Of a DNA stretch of 64,000 nucleotides, positions 25,701-33,177 are shown piece by piece. Positions within the stretch are counted from its first letter, which is position 1; every line of letters begins with the position of its first letter. A program made the position numbers and the translations under genes. The DNA is taken from positions 1 to 64,000 of the forward strand of contig JAGKWO010000012.1 of the NCBI GenBank assembly GCA_021151835.1, given 5' to 3'. Source of the DNA: Gammaproteobacteria bacterium (lineage in GTDB: Bacteria; Pseudomonadota; Gammaproteobacteria; Pseudomonadales; Cellvibrionaceae). The notes beneath the pieces are model-generated. The model was not told the DNA's origin, did no database searches, and saw nothing but the letters and a program-made list of their open reading frames with translations.

Positions 25701-25956
25701 CGGAGAAAGATTCCGTATGTTCGATATTGTCCACCGCCTGCCCCAGTTCGCGCTCGGCCTGTGAGGTAATACGCTCCGACATTTCTTTCGCCGTAAGCCC
25801 GCGGTATTCCCACATTTCGGCGACTACGGGGATATTAATCTGGGGGAAAATATCGGTGGGCATACGCACCAGGACAAAGGGCATAGCCAATAAAATCAAA
25901 ATCGCCGCCACAATAAAGGTATGGGGGCGGCGCAGGGCGATGTTAACTATCCACAT
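22753..25956 (-). CDS. RND efflux pump inner-membrane permease (AcrB/MMPL type)
   Basis: 1067 residues with the twelve-helix, two-large-loop plan of HAE-type RND exporters. The first helix is followed by RMPTDIFPQINIPVV; helix 4 has the proton-relay motif GILVDDATVEIENVER with two adjacent aspartates, and helix 10 region TGTIMTMGVATANSILLVSFA is typical. The protein exports drugs or other small molecules using the proton gradient; the substrate cannot be told. It is the first gene of a two-gene operon under a sigma-54 promoter (26016-26031), which is unusual control for a pump. Confidence 0.92.
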   Translation of the reverse strand: MWIVNIALRRPHTFIVAAILILLAMPFVLVRMPTDIFPQINIPVVAEMWEYRGLTAKEMSERITSQAERELGQAVDNIEHTESFSVAGLGIVKVFFQPGTDINAALTQTTMSANGAARGMPQGIQAGRVRAWSASELPVVQLSISSDTLSDIEIGDAAGNVLRPIVSSKKGLSLTFPYGSRSRQVSVDINAAAMLANNLTPSEIVTAMGAQNLILPTGTMKVGDSEFDIKLNGAIASIDEIGSIPIRTDRGRTILLRDVANVRDGFLPATTIARQNGSRSVLNSVLAFGGVSTIEAVDHIKDSIPEILSKMPEGIDIKLMFDQSIFVKAAISNVMHEGLIAALLTASLILLFLGNWRSTLIIAVSIPLSIMVSLICLHLIGQTINLMTLGGLALAVGILVDDATVEIENVERQMALGKPPLQAILDGAQEIAVPAFVSTLCICIVFVPMFFLDGIASYLFVPLGQAVVFAMIASYVISRTLIPTLVMFMMVNHKPTISHDNHSTAVHQFSKNPFARVHHKFNHGFEIFRTNFSLLIASLLEKRKRFMLAFFGFCVLSTGLFPTLGQDLFPVVDSGQLRLHVRAPSGTRLEQMPALINEIHHEIRATIPAEQMGDILDIIGGPYSTINTLNGNSGTAESADSEIMFSFKQGEMDSNAIMKQLRLTLPKRFPHVEFFFQPADQISQTLNFGIPAPIDVQFIGGKPNEILPIAAAFNNELRKIPGIVDAHVYQRWSKPTLSLEMNRTQLQQLGLSARNVAENMMISLSGSMQTTPTYWLNEANGNTYNIGAKTIEIEMDSIDELMGIPIGKGSDGKQQLLGNVVTYKRTSQVSAVNRYNNFNMINIHANFQDRDLGAISRDINELVAKTQKSLPRGVDIKVRGQIETLDEAFSGLSAGILIAIVLVYFLVVVNFQSWLDPLIIISALPAALAGIAWMLFITGTTLSVPALTGTIMTMGVATANSILLVSFARTCLQDGMSPVAAALEAATTRLRPVLMTACAMIVGMLPMALGLGQGGEQNAPLGRAVIGGLLFATVSTLVFVPLVFASLHQFLGNRAQKSRGFSSLASN

Positions 25957-26015
25957 AATGAAGAGTGTTTCTTTAGAAGCAATTGCGAGGGGAAATGTTG
26001 TATTCCCGACTTATC

Positions 26016-26031
26016 AGCAATAAATGCGCCA
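26016..26031 (-). promoter_or_regulatory. Sigma-54 promoter of RND operon
   Basis: Read on the minus strand: TGGCGCATTTATTGCT, a full TGG-N8-TTGC match with TGGCRC. Predicted transcription start near 26005, about 50 bases before the ATG at 25956. Confidence 0.78.
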
Positions 26032-26187
26032 TATATGGGTTGCGGGAACCAGAGGGGTTGGGTATGGTGAACGCTAATTTGGGTGTTTTAAAATAAACAG
26101 TTTTGATTTAGGTAGTTGTTTATCCAACAGTGGATATCCCTCACCGCTGATAACAATCATAAAGTTATACATCGATAGGATATGGAG

Positions 26188-27030
26188 ATGTTTGTGCGAA
26201 TTTTATTGCCTTTGTTATTTTTAGTTCCGTTGGTATCTGTTGCTGAGGTTTGCAAAATAATAAAACCAATCAATACCGCAGTTGCTACTAACAATGATGT
26301 TCATGAAATTACTTTTGTCGCCTACGATTTTAAAGAAAACAATTGCCGGGTGGTTAATGAAAAGGGTTTGAAGTTACGGCATAGCCCTTATTCCACGTTC
26401 AAAATCCCCCACACATTAATTGCATTGGAAACCGGTGCTGTTAAATCGATTGATGAACGTATTGAATGGGATCAAGTGAAGTATCCGGCGCAGCCATATT
26501 GGCCAAACACCTGGAAGCAAGATCAAACCCTGAAAACTGCATTTCAACGTTCAGCGGTTTGGTATTATCAAGCTTTGGTGCCCCGCATTGAACCAGCGCA
26601 ATACCAAAAATGGCTTGCCAAATTCCATTATGGAAATCAAACCTTTACTCCGGGTAGTGATCAATTCTGGCTGAATAGTGAAATTAAAATATCACCGGAA
26701 GAGCAGGTTGGTTTTATCGTCTGCTTATTGAAAAATAATTGTGGAGTAAACAAAAATATATTTTCAGCATTTGAGGCAATTGCTTTGCAAGAGCAAAAAA
26801 GAGATTTTTCCTTATATGCCAAAACGGGCACTGGCCCGCTGGAATCAAATAATTTCGATGGAGCCTTTGAGGGCTGGTATGTGGGATATATTAAGGGTAA
26901 GCGTGGTGAGCCGGTAACCGCATTTGCGATTTATATGCAAGCGGGTAGTTTTTCTGCATTGCAAAATTACCGTAAAGAGCTTGCGCTGAAGTTACTGGCC
27001 GATTTGGGTTATTGGAATTCTTCATTATGA
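26188..27030 (+). CDS. Class D (OXA-type) beta-lactamase family protein
   Basis: 280 residues, exported (signal about 1-19). All class D motifs are present: S69-T-F-K72 (nucleophile and the lysine that is carboxylated), S122-A-V124, Y148-G-N150 and K212-T-G214, plus FWLNSEIKISPEEQ after YGN. It should open beta-lactam rings by a serine acyl-enzyme mechanism; the spectrum cannot be read from sequence. Start: the ATG at 26188 has AGGA seven bases upstream, better than the ATG six bases earlier; a GTG at 26194 is a third possibility. It appears chromosomal and unlinked to mobile elements, so it is probably an intrinsic gene rather than a captured cassette. Confidence 0.9.
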   Translation: MFVRILLPLLFLVPLVSVAEVCKIIKPINTAVATNNDVHEITFVAYDFKENNCRVVNEKGLKLRHSPYSTFKIPHTLIALETGAVKSIDERIEWDQVKYPAQPYWPNTWKQDQTLKTAFQRSAVWYYQALVPRIEPAQYQKWLAKFHYGNQTFTPGSDQFWLNSEIKISPEEQVGFIVCLLKNNCGVNKNIFSAFEAIALQEQKRDFSLYAKTGTGPLESNNFDGAFEGWYVGYIKGKRGEPVTAFAIYMQAGSFSALQNYRKELALKLLADLGYWNSSL

Positions 27031-27078
27031 TTGTAGGTAAATAAGCATCAATCCGGTTGAATAATTCAGGAACTGCTA

Positions 27079-27504
27079 GTGATCATCATCTCGAATATCG
27101 AACAAGCTTATTTGCTTGCAAATCAGATTCCTGAATTTACTGGTGATTTTGCGTACCAGGAAATGGTGGAAAAAATAGCTGGGCGGAAATATTTATCCCT
27201 GATCTATGTTATCGATGATACGCCGGTTGCGTTTAAGCTCGGCTACGAAATTAACCCTGATGAATTTTACAGTTGGTTAGGTGGCGTAGTGCCCGGGCAC
27301 CGGGGTTATGGTTTGGCAAAAAAGTTATTATTGAAACAGGAAGCGTGGGCGCGGGAGCAGAGGTATTCGGTAATACGCGTTAAATCCATGAATGACTTCC
27401 CGCAAATGCTCTGCATGTTAATTTCCAATGGCTATCTGATTAATGATGTATCCAACCAGGACTCACCTAAAGATCTCAAGATACATTTCCACAAAAAATT
27501 ATAA
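27079..27504 (+). CDS. GNAT-family N-acetyltransferase
   Basis: 141 residues. The acetyl-CoA site is in VVPGHRGYGLAKKLLLKQEAWAREQ, the R/Q-x-x-G-x-G/A loop and following helix of the GNAT fold, preceded by the strand PVAFKLGYEI. The acceptor substrate is unknown. The start is a GTG at 27079 with AGGA eight bases upstream. It follows the beta-lactamase gene by 48 bases and may be co-transcribed. Confidence 0.82.
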   Translation: MIIISNIEQAYLLANQIPEFTGDFAYQEMVEKIAGRKYLSLIYVIDDTPVAFKLGYEINPDEFYSWLGGVVPGHRGYGLAKKLLLKQEAWAREQRYSVIRVKSMNDFPQMLCMLISNGYLINDVSNQDSPKDLKIHFHKKL

Positions 27505-27510
27505 TGAAAT

Positions 27511-27546
27511 GTAGCCCGTAAGGAGCGCAACGTATTACGGGAATTC
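27511..27546. repeat. Palindromic intergenic repeat (GTAGCCCG type)
   Basis: The unit begins GTAGCCCGTAAGGAGCGCAA and ends ATTACGGGAAT; CCCGTAA (27514-27520) pairs with TTACGGG (27535-27541). Similar GTAGCCCG...CGGGAT units are scattered in many proteobacterial genomes. A single copy is seen in this window. Confidence 0.5.
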
Positions 27547-27631
27547 AGGTATTTCACCATATAACACACGCTCTACCAGCTAATAGAAATTTCCATCTTC
27601 ATAAAACGCTTGATAAATCAAGGATACAAAA

Positions 27632-28333
27632 ATGAGAAAAATGGCTTATGTCACTGCACTAATAACTCTGCTTTCCGGTTGTGCATCCGCTCCTGCTAAA
27701 AAATCAGGACCGGAAAATGATGTTAATCTTCCAAAAGAGCATGTGGAACAAGGCTATAAGTATTTGCAATCTGGAAAATTAAATCAGGCCGTTGAAGAGT
27801 TTGATCTGGCCATTAAGAAATGTGAGCCCTTGTTCGTTGAAGGTAAGAAAATTTATACGGCCAGAACATCGGTAGAAAGCCTTATGTATGTTGTTTTGGC
27901 GGCGGGCAAAAATGAAGCGGCGGAAGTGCTGGATACAACCTGTTCGGATGCGTATTACTTGCAGGGCTACGCAACACTCGATTTCGGGAAAATTGAAGAG
28001 GCGGAAACTTATTTGCAAAAAGCAGTGAGTATGGCACCGATGAATTCGCTATACCTTTCAGAGTTGGGGCATATCTATCAAGTGAAGCGCGACTGGAGCC
28101 AAGCATTGGCTTACTTTACCGAGGCGGAAGATGCTGCCCAGACATACACACCGGAAGACATTAAAATCAGCGAGCTTGGTCGTGCCAAGCGTGGTGTTGG
28201 ATTTAATTTAATCGAGTTGGGAAAATTAGACGATGCCGAGAGAAAATTCAGGGAGGCTTTGGCACTTGATGGTGGCGATAAAGTGGCTCGCAATGAACTC
28301 GAATATATTAAGCAATTGCGCACGAAGAAATAA
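27632..28333 (+). CDS. TPR-repeat lipoprotein (tandem copy 1)
   Basis: 233 residues. The signal peptide ends in a lipobox, LLSGC, so the mature protein is a lipoprotein. It contains several tetratricopeptide-like helix pairs: EQGYKYLQSGKLNQAVEEFDLAI, QGYATLDFGKIEEAETYLQKAV, LGHIYQVKRDWSQALAYFTEA and FNLIELGKLDDAERKFREAL. TPR proteins act as adaptors; the partner is unknown. The next gene encodes a full-length paralog. Confidence 0.8.
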   Translation: MRKMAYVTALITLLSGCASAPAKKSGPENDVNLPKEHVEQGYKYLQSGKLNQAVEEFDLAIKKCEPLFVEGKKIYTARTSVESLMYVVLAAGKNEAAEVLDTTCSDAYYLQGYATLDFGKIEEAETYLQKAVSMAPMNSLYLSELGHIYQVKRDWSQALAYFTEAEDAAQTYTPEDIKISELGRAKRGVGFNLIELGKLDDAERKFREALALDGGDKVARNELEYIKQLRTKK

Positions 28334-28471
28334 TAAACGGTTAAATTTCGGGCATGGTAATTGCTGATTCACTGCCAGCTTTTAATGCTGCTGTTTTTGT
28401 AACTACGCTGGTCGGAGATGTTCCGTTTGCCGGTTATAGCCATCGCCAACTTTTAGGTAACAGGGATAAAA

Positions 28472-29182
28472 ATGAATAAAACAGTCTGTATTTTTATTGG
28501 AGTCATTGCATTGTATGGCTGTTCAAGTTCTCCGGCAAAAAAATCCCTGCAAGTACCTGTTACAGAGCCGCATAAAGCCCATGCTGAGCAAGGGCTTTAT
28601 TATATGCAATCCGGGATGCTCATTCAGGCAATTGCCGAGTTTGATGAGGCAATTAAACATTGTGAAGTAAAATACCCGGTGGATGGCAAAAAAATTTATA
28701 CCTCAAGGACGACAGCAGAAAGTTTGATGTATGCAGTGCTTTCAACGTCAAAAGATGAATCTGTTGAAGTGATCGATACGGTATGTTCAGACGCATATTA
28801 CTTGCGTGGGTTTACCGCTATGAACACTGGAAGATTACGTGATGCTGAAGGCTACTTGCATAAAGCTGTCAGTATGGCGCCGGTGAATGCAATGTATTTA
28901 TCGGCCTTGGGGCACATATATCAAGTAAAACGCGATTGGACGCAAGCAGTTGATTATTTTACCAGGGCAGAGGATGCAGCGCAGACCTATTCACCGGAAA
29001 TTATCCGGGTCAGCGAATTTTCCCGTGCAAAGCGCGGTATCGGTTTCAACCTTATCCAGCTCGGCAAATTGAATGAGGCAGAGATAAAATACAAAGAGTG
29101 CCTGGCGCTTGATGCTAAAGACAAAAGTGCATTGAATGAACTGGAATACATTAAAATAATACGCGAAAAGAATAATCTTTAG
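28472..29182 (+). CDS. TPR-repeat lipoprotein (tandem copy 2)
   Basis: 236 residues, aligned throughout with the preceding protein, including the lipoprotein signal (LYGCSSSPAKKS), the charged segment with KIYTSRTTAESLMYAVLS, the repeat YLRGFTAMNTGRLRDAEGYLHKA and LGHIYQVKRDWTQAVDYFTRAEDAAQTYSPE shared nearly unchanged in parts. The pair arose by tandem duplication. The 138-base gap could hold a second promoter. Function unknown beyond protein-protein contact. Confidence 0.8.
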   Translation: MNKTVCIFIGVIALYGCSSSPAKKSLQVPVTEPHKAHAEQGLYYMQSGMLIQAIAEFDEAIKHCEVKYPVDGKKIYTSRTTAESLMYAVLSTSKDESVEVIDTVCSDAYYLRGFTAMNTGRLRDAEGYLHKAVSMAPVNAMYLSALGHIYQVKRDWTQAVDYFTRAEDAAQTYSPEIIRVSEFSRAKRGIGFNLIQLGKLNEAEIKYKECLALDAKDKSALNELEYIKIIREKNNL

Positions 29183-29494
29183 TGTTGATGACTAGAACAA
29201 TCATATCACTGTTACTTCTATGTTAAATTGTATCCTGGAAGGTAACGTCTCACGCTAGGAGGCCAATGCTTATAGTAGTACATTGCCGGTGCGGGATGTG
29301 CCTATTAAAGAAGCCGAGCCAAATATTTTTTTACTGTTTATCAGTGCGCTTGCTATTGTGTTGATTGATAGCTCAAGGAGGAAGTATAAATATCGATAAT
29401 CCAGAATTGGGAGAAAAAACTTCAGATGCAATGAGTACCAACGATGTATCTTAAACTACAGATTAAGGATGAATTTTTATCTGTTACCTTATCT
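29183..29494. other. Intergenic region, TPR gene / MocR gene (convergent)
   Basis: 312 bases between convergent genes. Apart from the possible PEP-CTERM-like remnant at 29262-29399, I see no gene and no strong hairpin terminator. Confidence 0.4.
29262..29399 (+). pseudogene. Possible remnant of a C-terminally sorted (PEP-CTERM-like) protein
   Basis: A 45-codon open stretch, bounded upstream by a TAG, encodes a tail of the form VPIKEAEPN, then a hydrophobic segment FLLFISALAIVLI, then a basic end SSRRKYKYR. That tripartite layout is that of PEP-CTERM/exosortase sorting signals, though with AEP instead of PEP. No proper start codon or ribosome site is present, and no exosortase is in the window. 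It may be a decayed gene end or a chance frame. Confidence 0.3.
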
Positions 29495-30937
29495 TTATTT
29501 ATTTTCAACGATACAACTCACTAGCTGCTTTATTGCATGGTCAATATTGTTTTGTGCAATCCGACCCAAACCAAGCATTAGCTGGTTAGGTATTTTATCC
29601 GTCACACTGAATTCATTGCCACAGTGTATTTTTATTCCTTGTTGCAACGCATTTGCACAAGCCTCTTGTGCCGGATAATCCTGGTGTAAATTAAGCGTGA
29701 GATGTACGCCGGCACGTATTATTCCCGGCGTTAACATCCCCCGCGCATATTTATTAACGGCGGCGACTATCGCATTGTACCGTTGTTCATAAACACGGTT
29801 CATGCGTGAGATGTGTCGCCGTAACTCTCCATTCTGCATAAATTCGGCAAGGGCCAATTGTGTCACTAGCGGGTTTCTCCAATCCTGTGCCTGGCGCGCG
29901 CTGGCTAAAAAAGGGATCGCCCATTCGGGGGCAGCAATAAAGCCGGTGCGGATGTCAAAGAACATACATTTTGAAAATGTTCCCACATAAAAAACACGCC
30001 CTTCTGAATCCAGCGTTTGTAACGCGTCAATAGGTTGTGAGCCGATCCGGAATTCACTGTCGTAATCATCTTCGATAATAATCATATCGCGTTGCTTTGC
30101 GAGCTTTAGCAAAGCAGTTCGCCGCGCAATAGACATGGGCACGGACGTGGGAAATTGATGGGTAGGTGTTACGAATACAATTTTTACTTCAGGCGGGATT
30201 GCATCAACAATCAGGCCCTCTTCATCAACCGGGACATCAAAAACACGTGCTCCCGCTGCTGCAAACGCGCGTCGCGCCATAGGATAACCGGGTGACTCAA
30301 TAGCAAAACCGGTTTCGCCAGGTTTGATAAATAATTGTGCGAGCAATACATACGCTTGTTGTGCGCCACTACAGATAAAAATATTCTCCGGATTGCAGCT
30401 AACTGCACGCGATTGCGAAATAAATTTTGCAATCATCTTGCGTAGCAATGGTTGGCCGGCAGGATGGCCCGGTTCCATGCTTCTGGTTTCCATTTTTCGA
30501 TATTGCCGGTTAATCGCACGGCGCCAACTTTCAAAAGGAAATAAGGTGGTGTCAGCAAGACCGATTGAAAAATTAAATGTAATAGGTGATGGCCCCGGTT
30601 GGGCAAAAAGGGTGGTGTTTTGCCAAAGGGGGATAATACCGGTAACTAAATTGGAAGCCGTTGCTGATGTCAGCAGGGTGGTCGTTACATCTGCAACCAA
30701 TGTTTTACTGCCTGCATGGGATATAAGTAAACCTTCGCTGTGCAAACGTGCATACGCTTGCAGCACCGTATTGCGCGAAACATTCAAATGCATTGCTAAT
30801 AAGCGACTGGAAGGTATAGCGGTGCCCGCTGCCAAACGCCCCTGCAAAATCGCTTTGCTGAGCTGATTGTATATTTGCGCGACGAGATTGCCCGCAGCGC
30901 GTGAAACATGCAGGCCCAAAGCAAAAACTGGTTCCAT
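29495..30937 (-). CDS. MocR-type transcriptional regulator (GntR HTH + aminotransferase fold)
   Basis: 480 residues. The N-terminal winged helix (about 15-85) contains AGTAIPSSRLLAMHLNVSRNTVLQAYARL, the GntR recognition region. The remaining 370 residues have the fold-type I aminotransferase domain, with GAQQAYVLLAQLF, the cofactor-site segment IIIEDDYDSEF and GTFSKCMF, where the lysine of SK should form the Schiff base with pyridoxal phosphate. MocR proteins use PLP or a ligand adduct as effector. It is divergent from the SGNH hydrolase gene, which it may control together with itself. Confidence 0.9.
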   Translation of the reverse strand: MEPVFALGLHVSRAAGNLVAQIYNQLSKAILQGRLAAGTAIPSSRLLAMHLNVSRNTVLQAYARLHSEGLLISHAGSKTLVADVTTTLLTSATASNLVTGIIPLWQNTTLFAQPGPSPITFNFSIGLADTTLFPFESWRRAINRQYRKMETRSMEPGHPAGQPLLRKMIAKFISQSRAVSCNPENIFICSGAQQAYVLLAQLFIKPGETGFAIESPGYPMARRAFAAAGARVFDVPVDEEGLIVDAIPPEVKIVFVTPTHQFPTSVPMSIARRTALLKLAKQRDMIIIEDDYDSEFRIGSQPIDALQTLDSEGRVFYVGTFSKCMFFDIRTGFIAAPEWAIPFLASARQAQDWRNPLVTQLALAEFMQNGELRRHISRMNRVYEQRYNAIVAAVNKYARGMLTPGIIRAGVHLTLNLHQDYPAQEACANALQQGIKIHCGNEFSVTDKIPNQLMLGLGRIAQNNIDHAIKQLVSCIVENK

Positions 30938-31072
30938 AAAATTCCCGATTACTGGTTCTTTTGCCTTGCCAATATACGTGGGAGGCTAGGCCAACTCAAT
31001 GACAGAAGGACACTGTTATCGGGTTGGTCATGCGCGCTATGTAAAAAGAGTTGGTGCTTGATTGCTGAAAGA

Positions 31073-31109
31073 AAAAGTTCTGTCACATGCACTGTGTGAC
31101 AGAACTTTT
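31073..31109. promoter_or_regulatory. Perfect 15-bp inverted repeat in MocR/SGNH divergent promoter region
   Basis: AAAAGTTCTGTCACA (31073-31087) and TGTGACAGAACTTTT (31095-31109) are exact inverse complements with a seven-base loop. It lies 64 bases upstream of the SGNH hydrolase ATG and 135 bases upstream of the MocR ATG. It could be an operator, or a terminator/attenuator since the plus-strand stem ends in TTTT. Confidence 0.6.
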
Positions 31110-31173
31110 ATAACCGGATTTCATGCAAGCAATTTCGCTTTTTTCAATAATTTTTCTCCGAAGGACAACATCT

Positions 31174-32421
31174 ATGAGCACTTTAACGAAAAAAATTGGC
31201 CTGTTATGTGGACTTCTGTTGGCAACATCATGTGCAATGGTTATTGCAGCTGATTTAACAGAAGATTCTTTGCAATATCAAAATTCATTGCGCGATAGTT
31301 TTCGTGAGCAATGGGTCGCCACCTGGACCAAACCGTCCGTTGCCTCACCTGAAAATGTAAATATTTTCGAGAACCAAACCATCCGGCAGGTAGTCAGTAT
31401 CAGCTCGGGAGGCCAGCGTTTTCGCATCCGTATTTCCAATGCATTCGGGTCCGGGTTATTGAAAATTGGCGCGGCACAACTAGCAATACAAACCTCAGGT
31501 GCTGCGATCATTCCGGGTACAAGCCGTCCGCTAAGATTTAGTGGCCTGCCGACAATCAGCATTCCTGCCGGTGCAGTAGCGCTCAGTGATCCCATTGACC
31601 TTGCAGTCGCTACCCAAACCAAATTATCAATCAGTATTTATTTTCCGGAAAATACGGGACCTGCCACACATGTCGAAGGTATTAACAAAAATACCTATAT
31701 CACCGGTGCCGGTAATTTTACCGGCGCGTTAAACTTGCCCGGTATTGAACCGGTTGCTACCAATTATTTTCTTTCTGCTGTTGAAGTTTCAGCGCGTAAA
31801 AATTCCGGAGTGGTGGTTGCCTTTGGCGATTCGGTGACCTCAGGCGCAACTTCAACCAATTGGCCTGCGTTTTTATTTGCGCGTTTAAATGCTAACTACA
31901 ACACGCAGAAGTTATCGGTTGTCAATCAGGGGATCGGTTGCAACCGCACCTTGCGTGACGGTTGCGGGCCCAATGCCTCAGCACGTTTTGATCGCGACGT
32001 TCTCGCTGTTACATCTGCAACTCATGTTATTGTGGCGTTGGGGCTGGTTGATATTATCTCGCCCACGTTTACCGGCGATACCACGCAAATTGCCAGCGCC
32101 AGCGATATTATTGTCGGATTGAAACAAATAATTGAACGCGCGCGCGCAAAAGGTTTAAAAGTCTATGGCGCTACCCTTACGCCGTTTAACCACAGTATTT
32201 TTGGAGTTTACACACCGGAAAATGAGGCGACCCGCAAGGCAGTAAATCGCTGGATTCGCTCCAGCGGCGCTTATGATGGAGTGATTGATTTCGATAAAGT
32301 GGTAAAAGACCCGGCAGATCCCACCAGTTTTTGGCCGATTTATACTGTTGACGGAATTCATCCCAATGATGCCGGTAATGAATTAATGGCTAATGCAATT
32401 GATCTGGCTCTGTTTGAATAA
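31174..32421 (+). CDS. Exported SGNH/GDSL-family hydrolase
   Basis: 415 residues with a signal peptide ending near MVIAADLT. An N-terminal beta-rich part (about 30-210, ISSGGQRFRIRISNAFG) precedes the SGNH domain: block I VVAFGDSVTSG with the nucleophilic serine, block II VVNQGIGCNR and block V DGIHPNDAGN with the aspartate and histidine. Block III, usually GxND, reads ALGLVDI, so the oxyanion-hole asparagine seems replaced by valine. It probably hydrolyses a carbohydrate or other ester in the periplasm. The ATG at 31174 has AAGGA upstream and the signal starts there. Confidence 0.85.
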   Translation: MSTLTKKIGLLCGLLLATSCAMVIAADLTEDSLQYQNSLRDSFREQWVATWTKPSVASPENVNIFENQTIRQVVSISSGGQRFRIRISNAFGSGLLKIGAAQLAIQTSGAAIIPGTSRPLRFSGLPTISIPAGAVALSDPIDLAVATQTKLSISIYFPENTGPATHVEGINKNTYITGAGNFTGALNLPGIEPVATNYFLSAVEVSARKNSGVVVAFGDSVTSGATSTNWPAFLFARLNANYNTQKLSVVNQGIGCNRTLRDGCGPNASARFDRDVLAVTSATHVIVALGLVDIISPTFTGDTTQIASASDIIVGLKQIIERARAKGLKVYGATLTPFNHSIFGVYTPENEATRKAVNRWIRSSGAYDGVIDFDKVVKDPADPTSFWPIYTVDGIHPNDAGNELMANAIDLALFE

Positions 32422-32459
32422 TCGATTATTTTTTCTGGTTTCATAAAATAATTGCAGGT

Positions 32460-32491
32460 GGGGTAACTTGATAGTTGCCCCGATTTTTTTT
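32460..32491 (+). terminator. Intrinsic terminator after SGNH hydrolase gene
   Basis: GGGGTAAC (32460-32467) pairs with GTTGCCCC (32474-32481), including one G-T pair, around a six-base loop; GATTTTTTTT follows. Confidence 0.85.
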
Positions 32492-32690
32492 GCAGGCGAG
32501 TGAAAAATCCATACAGGATAATTAAAGCGAGGTGAATCCTGTAAACCTTCGTTCTTGATCACAGTTGTTAGATGTTTATATTTACGCAATTAATATGTTG
32601 ATTTTTGCGCAAAAACATTACAAATGATCACACTCGCCCGGCAATACCAATCAAAAACCCGCAGTAAATCAGGCGCTACCGCAATTTCTA

Positions 32691-32707
32691 TCGGCATAAA
32701 GTTTGCT
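32691..32707 (+). promoter_or_regulatory. Sigma-54-like promoter of DUF6152 operon
   Basis: TCGGCATAAAGTTTGCT: the -24 has CGG instead of TGG, the rest (CAT, TTGCT and ten-base spacing) fits. Predicted transcription start near 32718. Confidence 0.5.
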
Positions 32708-32799
32708 AAATCATTGGCTCATCTAGATATTGGCTGACGTATATGTCCACTGATTTCTTCGTTCTGCGGCTTAATTTAAGTATTTGGGAGCGTGTGATT

Positions 32800-33174
32800 A
32801 TGAAATCGAAACCGTTAACAACAATTCTTTCCATCCTGGCGCTCAGTATTACCGCTGAAACTGCCTGGGCCCATCACGGTTGGGCAGGTAATGAAGGTGA
32901 GCAATTTGAGCTGACAGGGACAGTCGTGAAGGCAGTCAGCCTGGCTGGCCCGCATGCGAATTTGCAAATTCGTGCGCAGGGGGAAGTCTGGGAAATTACC
33001 CTGGCACCACCTGCGCGTACCGAGCGTGCGGGGTTGAAAGAGGACACCATTCCCGTCGGTGCGGAAATTACGGTGAGCGGGCATCGAAGCGCGGACAAAA
33101 ACCGTTTTGAAATTAAAACCGAGCGGGTTACATACCAGGGAAAGCTCTACAACGTTTATCCCGATCGTGAATAA
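32800..33174 (+). CDS. DUF6152-family exported protein
   Basis: 124 residues with a Sec signal ending ETAWAHH. The mature N-terminus HHGW and the OB-like beta segment FELTGTVVKAVSLAGPHANLQI are characteristic of DUF6152; the rest contains WEITLAPPARTERAGL and VGAEITVSGHRSADK. The paired histidines at the mature N-terminus could bind a metal. Function unknown. The ATG at 32800 follows GGGAG. It heads an operon and is three bases from the DUF6644 gene. Confidence 0.75.
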   Translation: MKSKPLTTILSILALSITAETAWAHHGWAGNEGEQFELTGTVVKAVSLAGPHANLQIRAQGEVWEITLAPPARTERAGLKEDTIPVGAEITVSGHRSADKNRFEIKTERVTYQGKLYNVYPDRE

Positions 33175-33177
33175 TCT

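Larger units (their letters stand above)
32422..32799. other. Intergenic region with terminator and weak sigma-54 promoter
   Basis: 378 bases. The SGNH terminator is at 32460-32491. A perfect palindrome TTTTTGCGCAAAAA lies at 32602-32615, flanked by TGATCA words at 32556-32561 and 32625-32630; these precede the sigma-54-like element at 32691-32707. An in-frame ATG at 32743 exists but the ribosome site favours 32800. Confidence 0.45.

Noticed and set aside
31051..31066. TTGG...TTGCT upstream of the SGNH hydrolase gene as a sigma-54 promoter
   Set aside because: Only nine bases separate GG and GC; sigma-54 needs ten, and spacing changes abolish activity.
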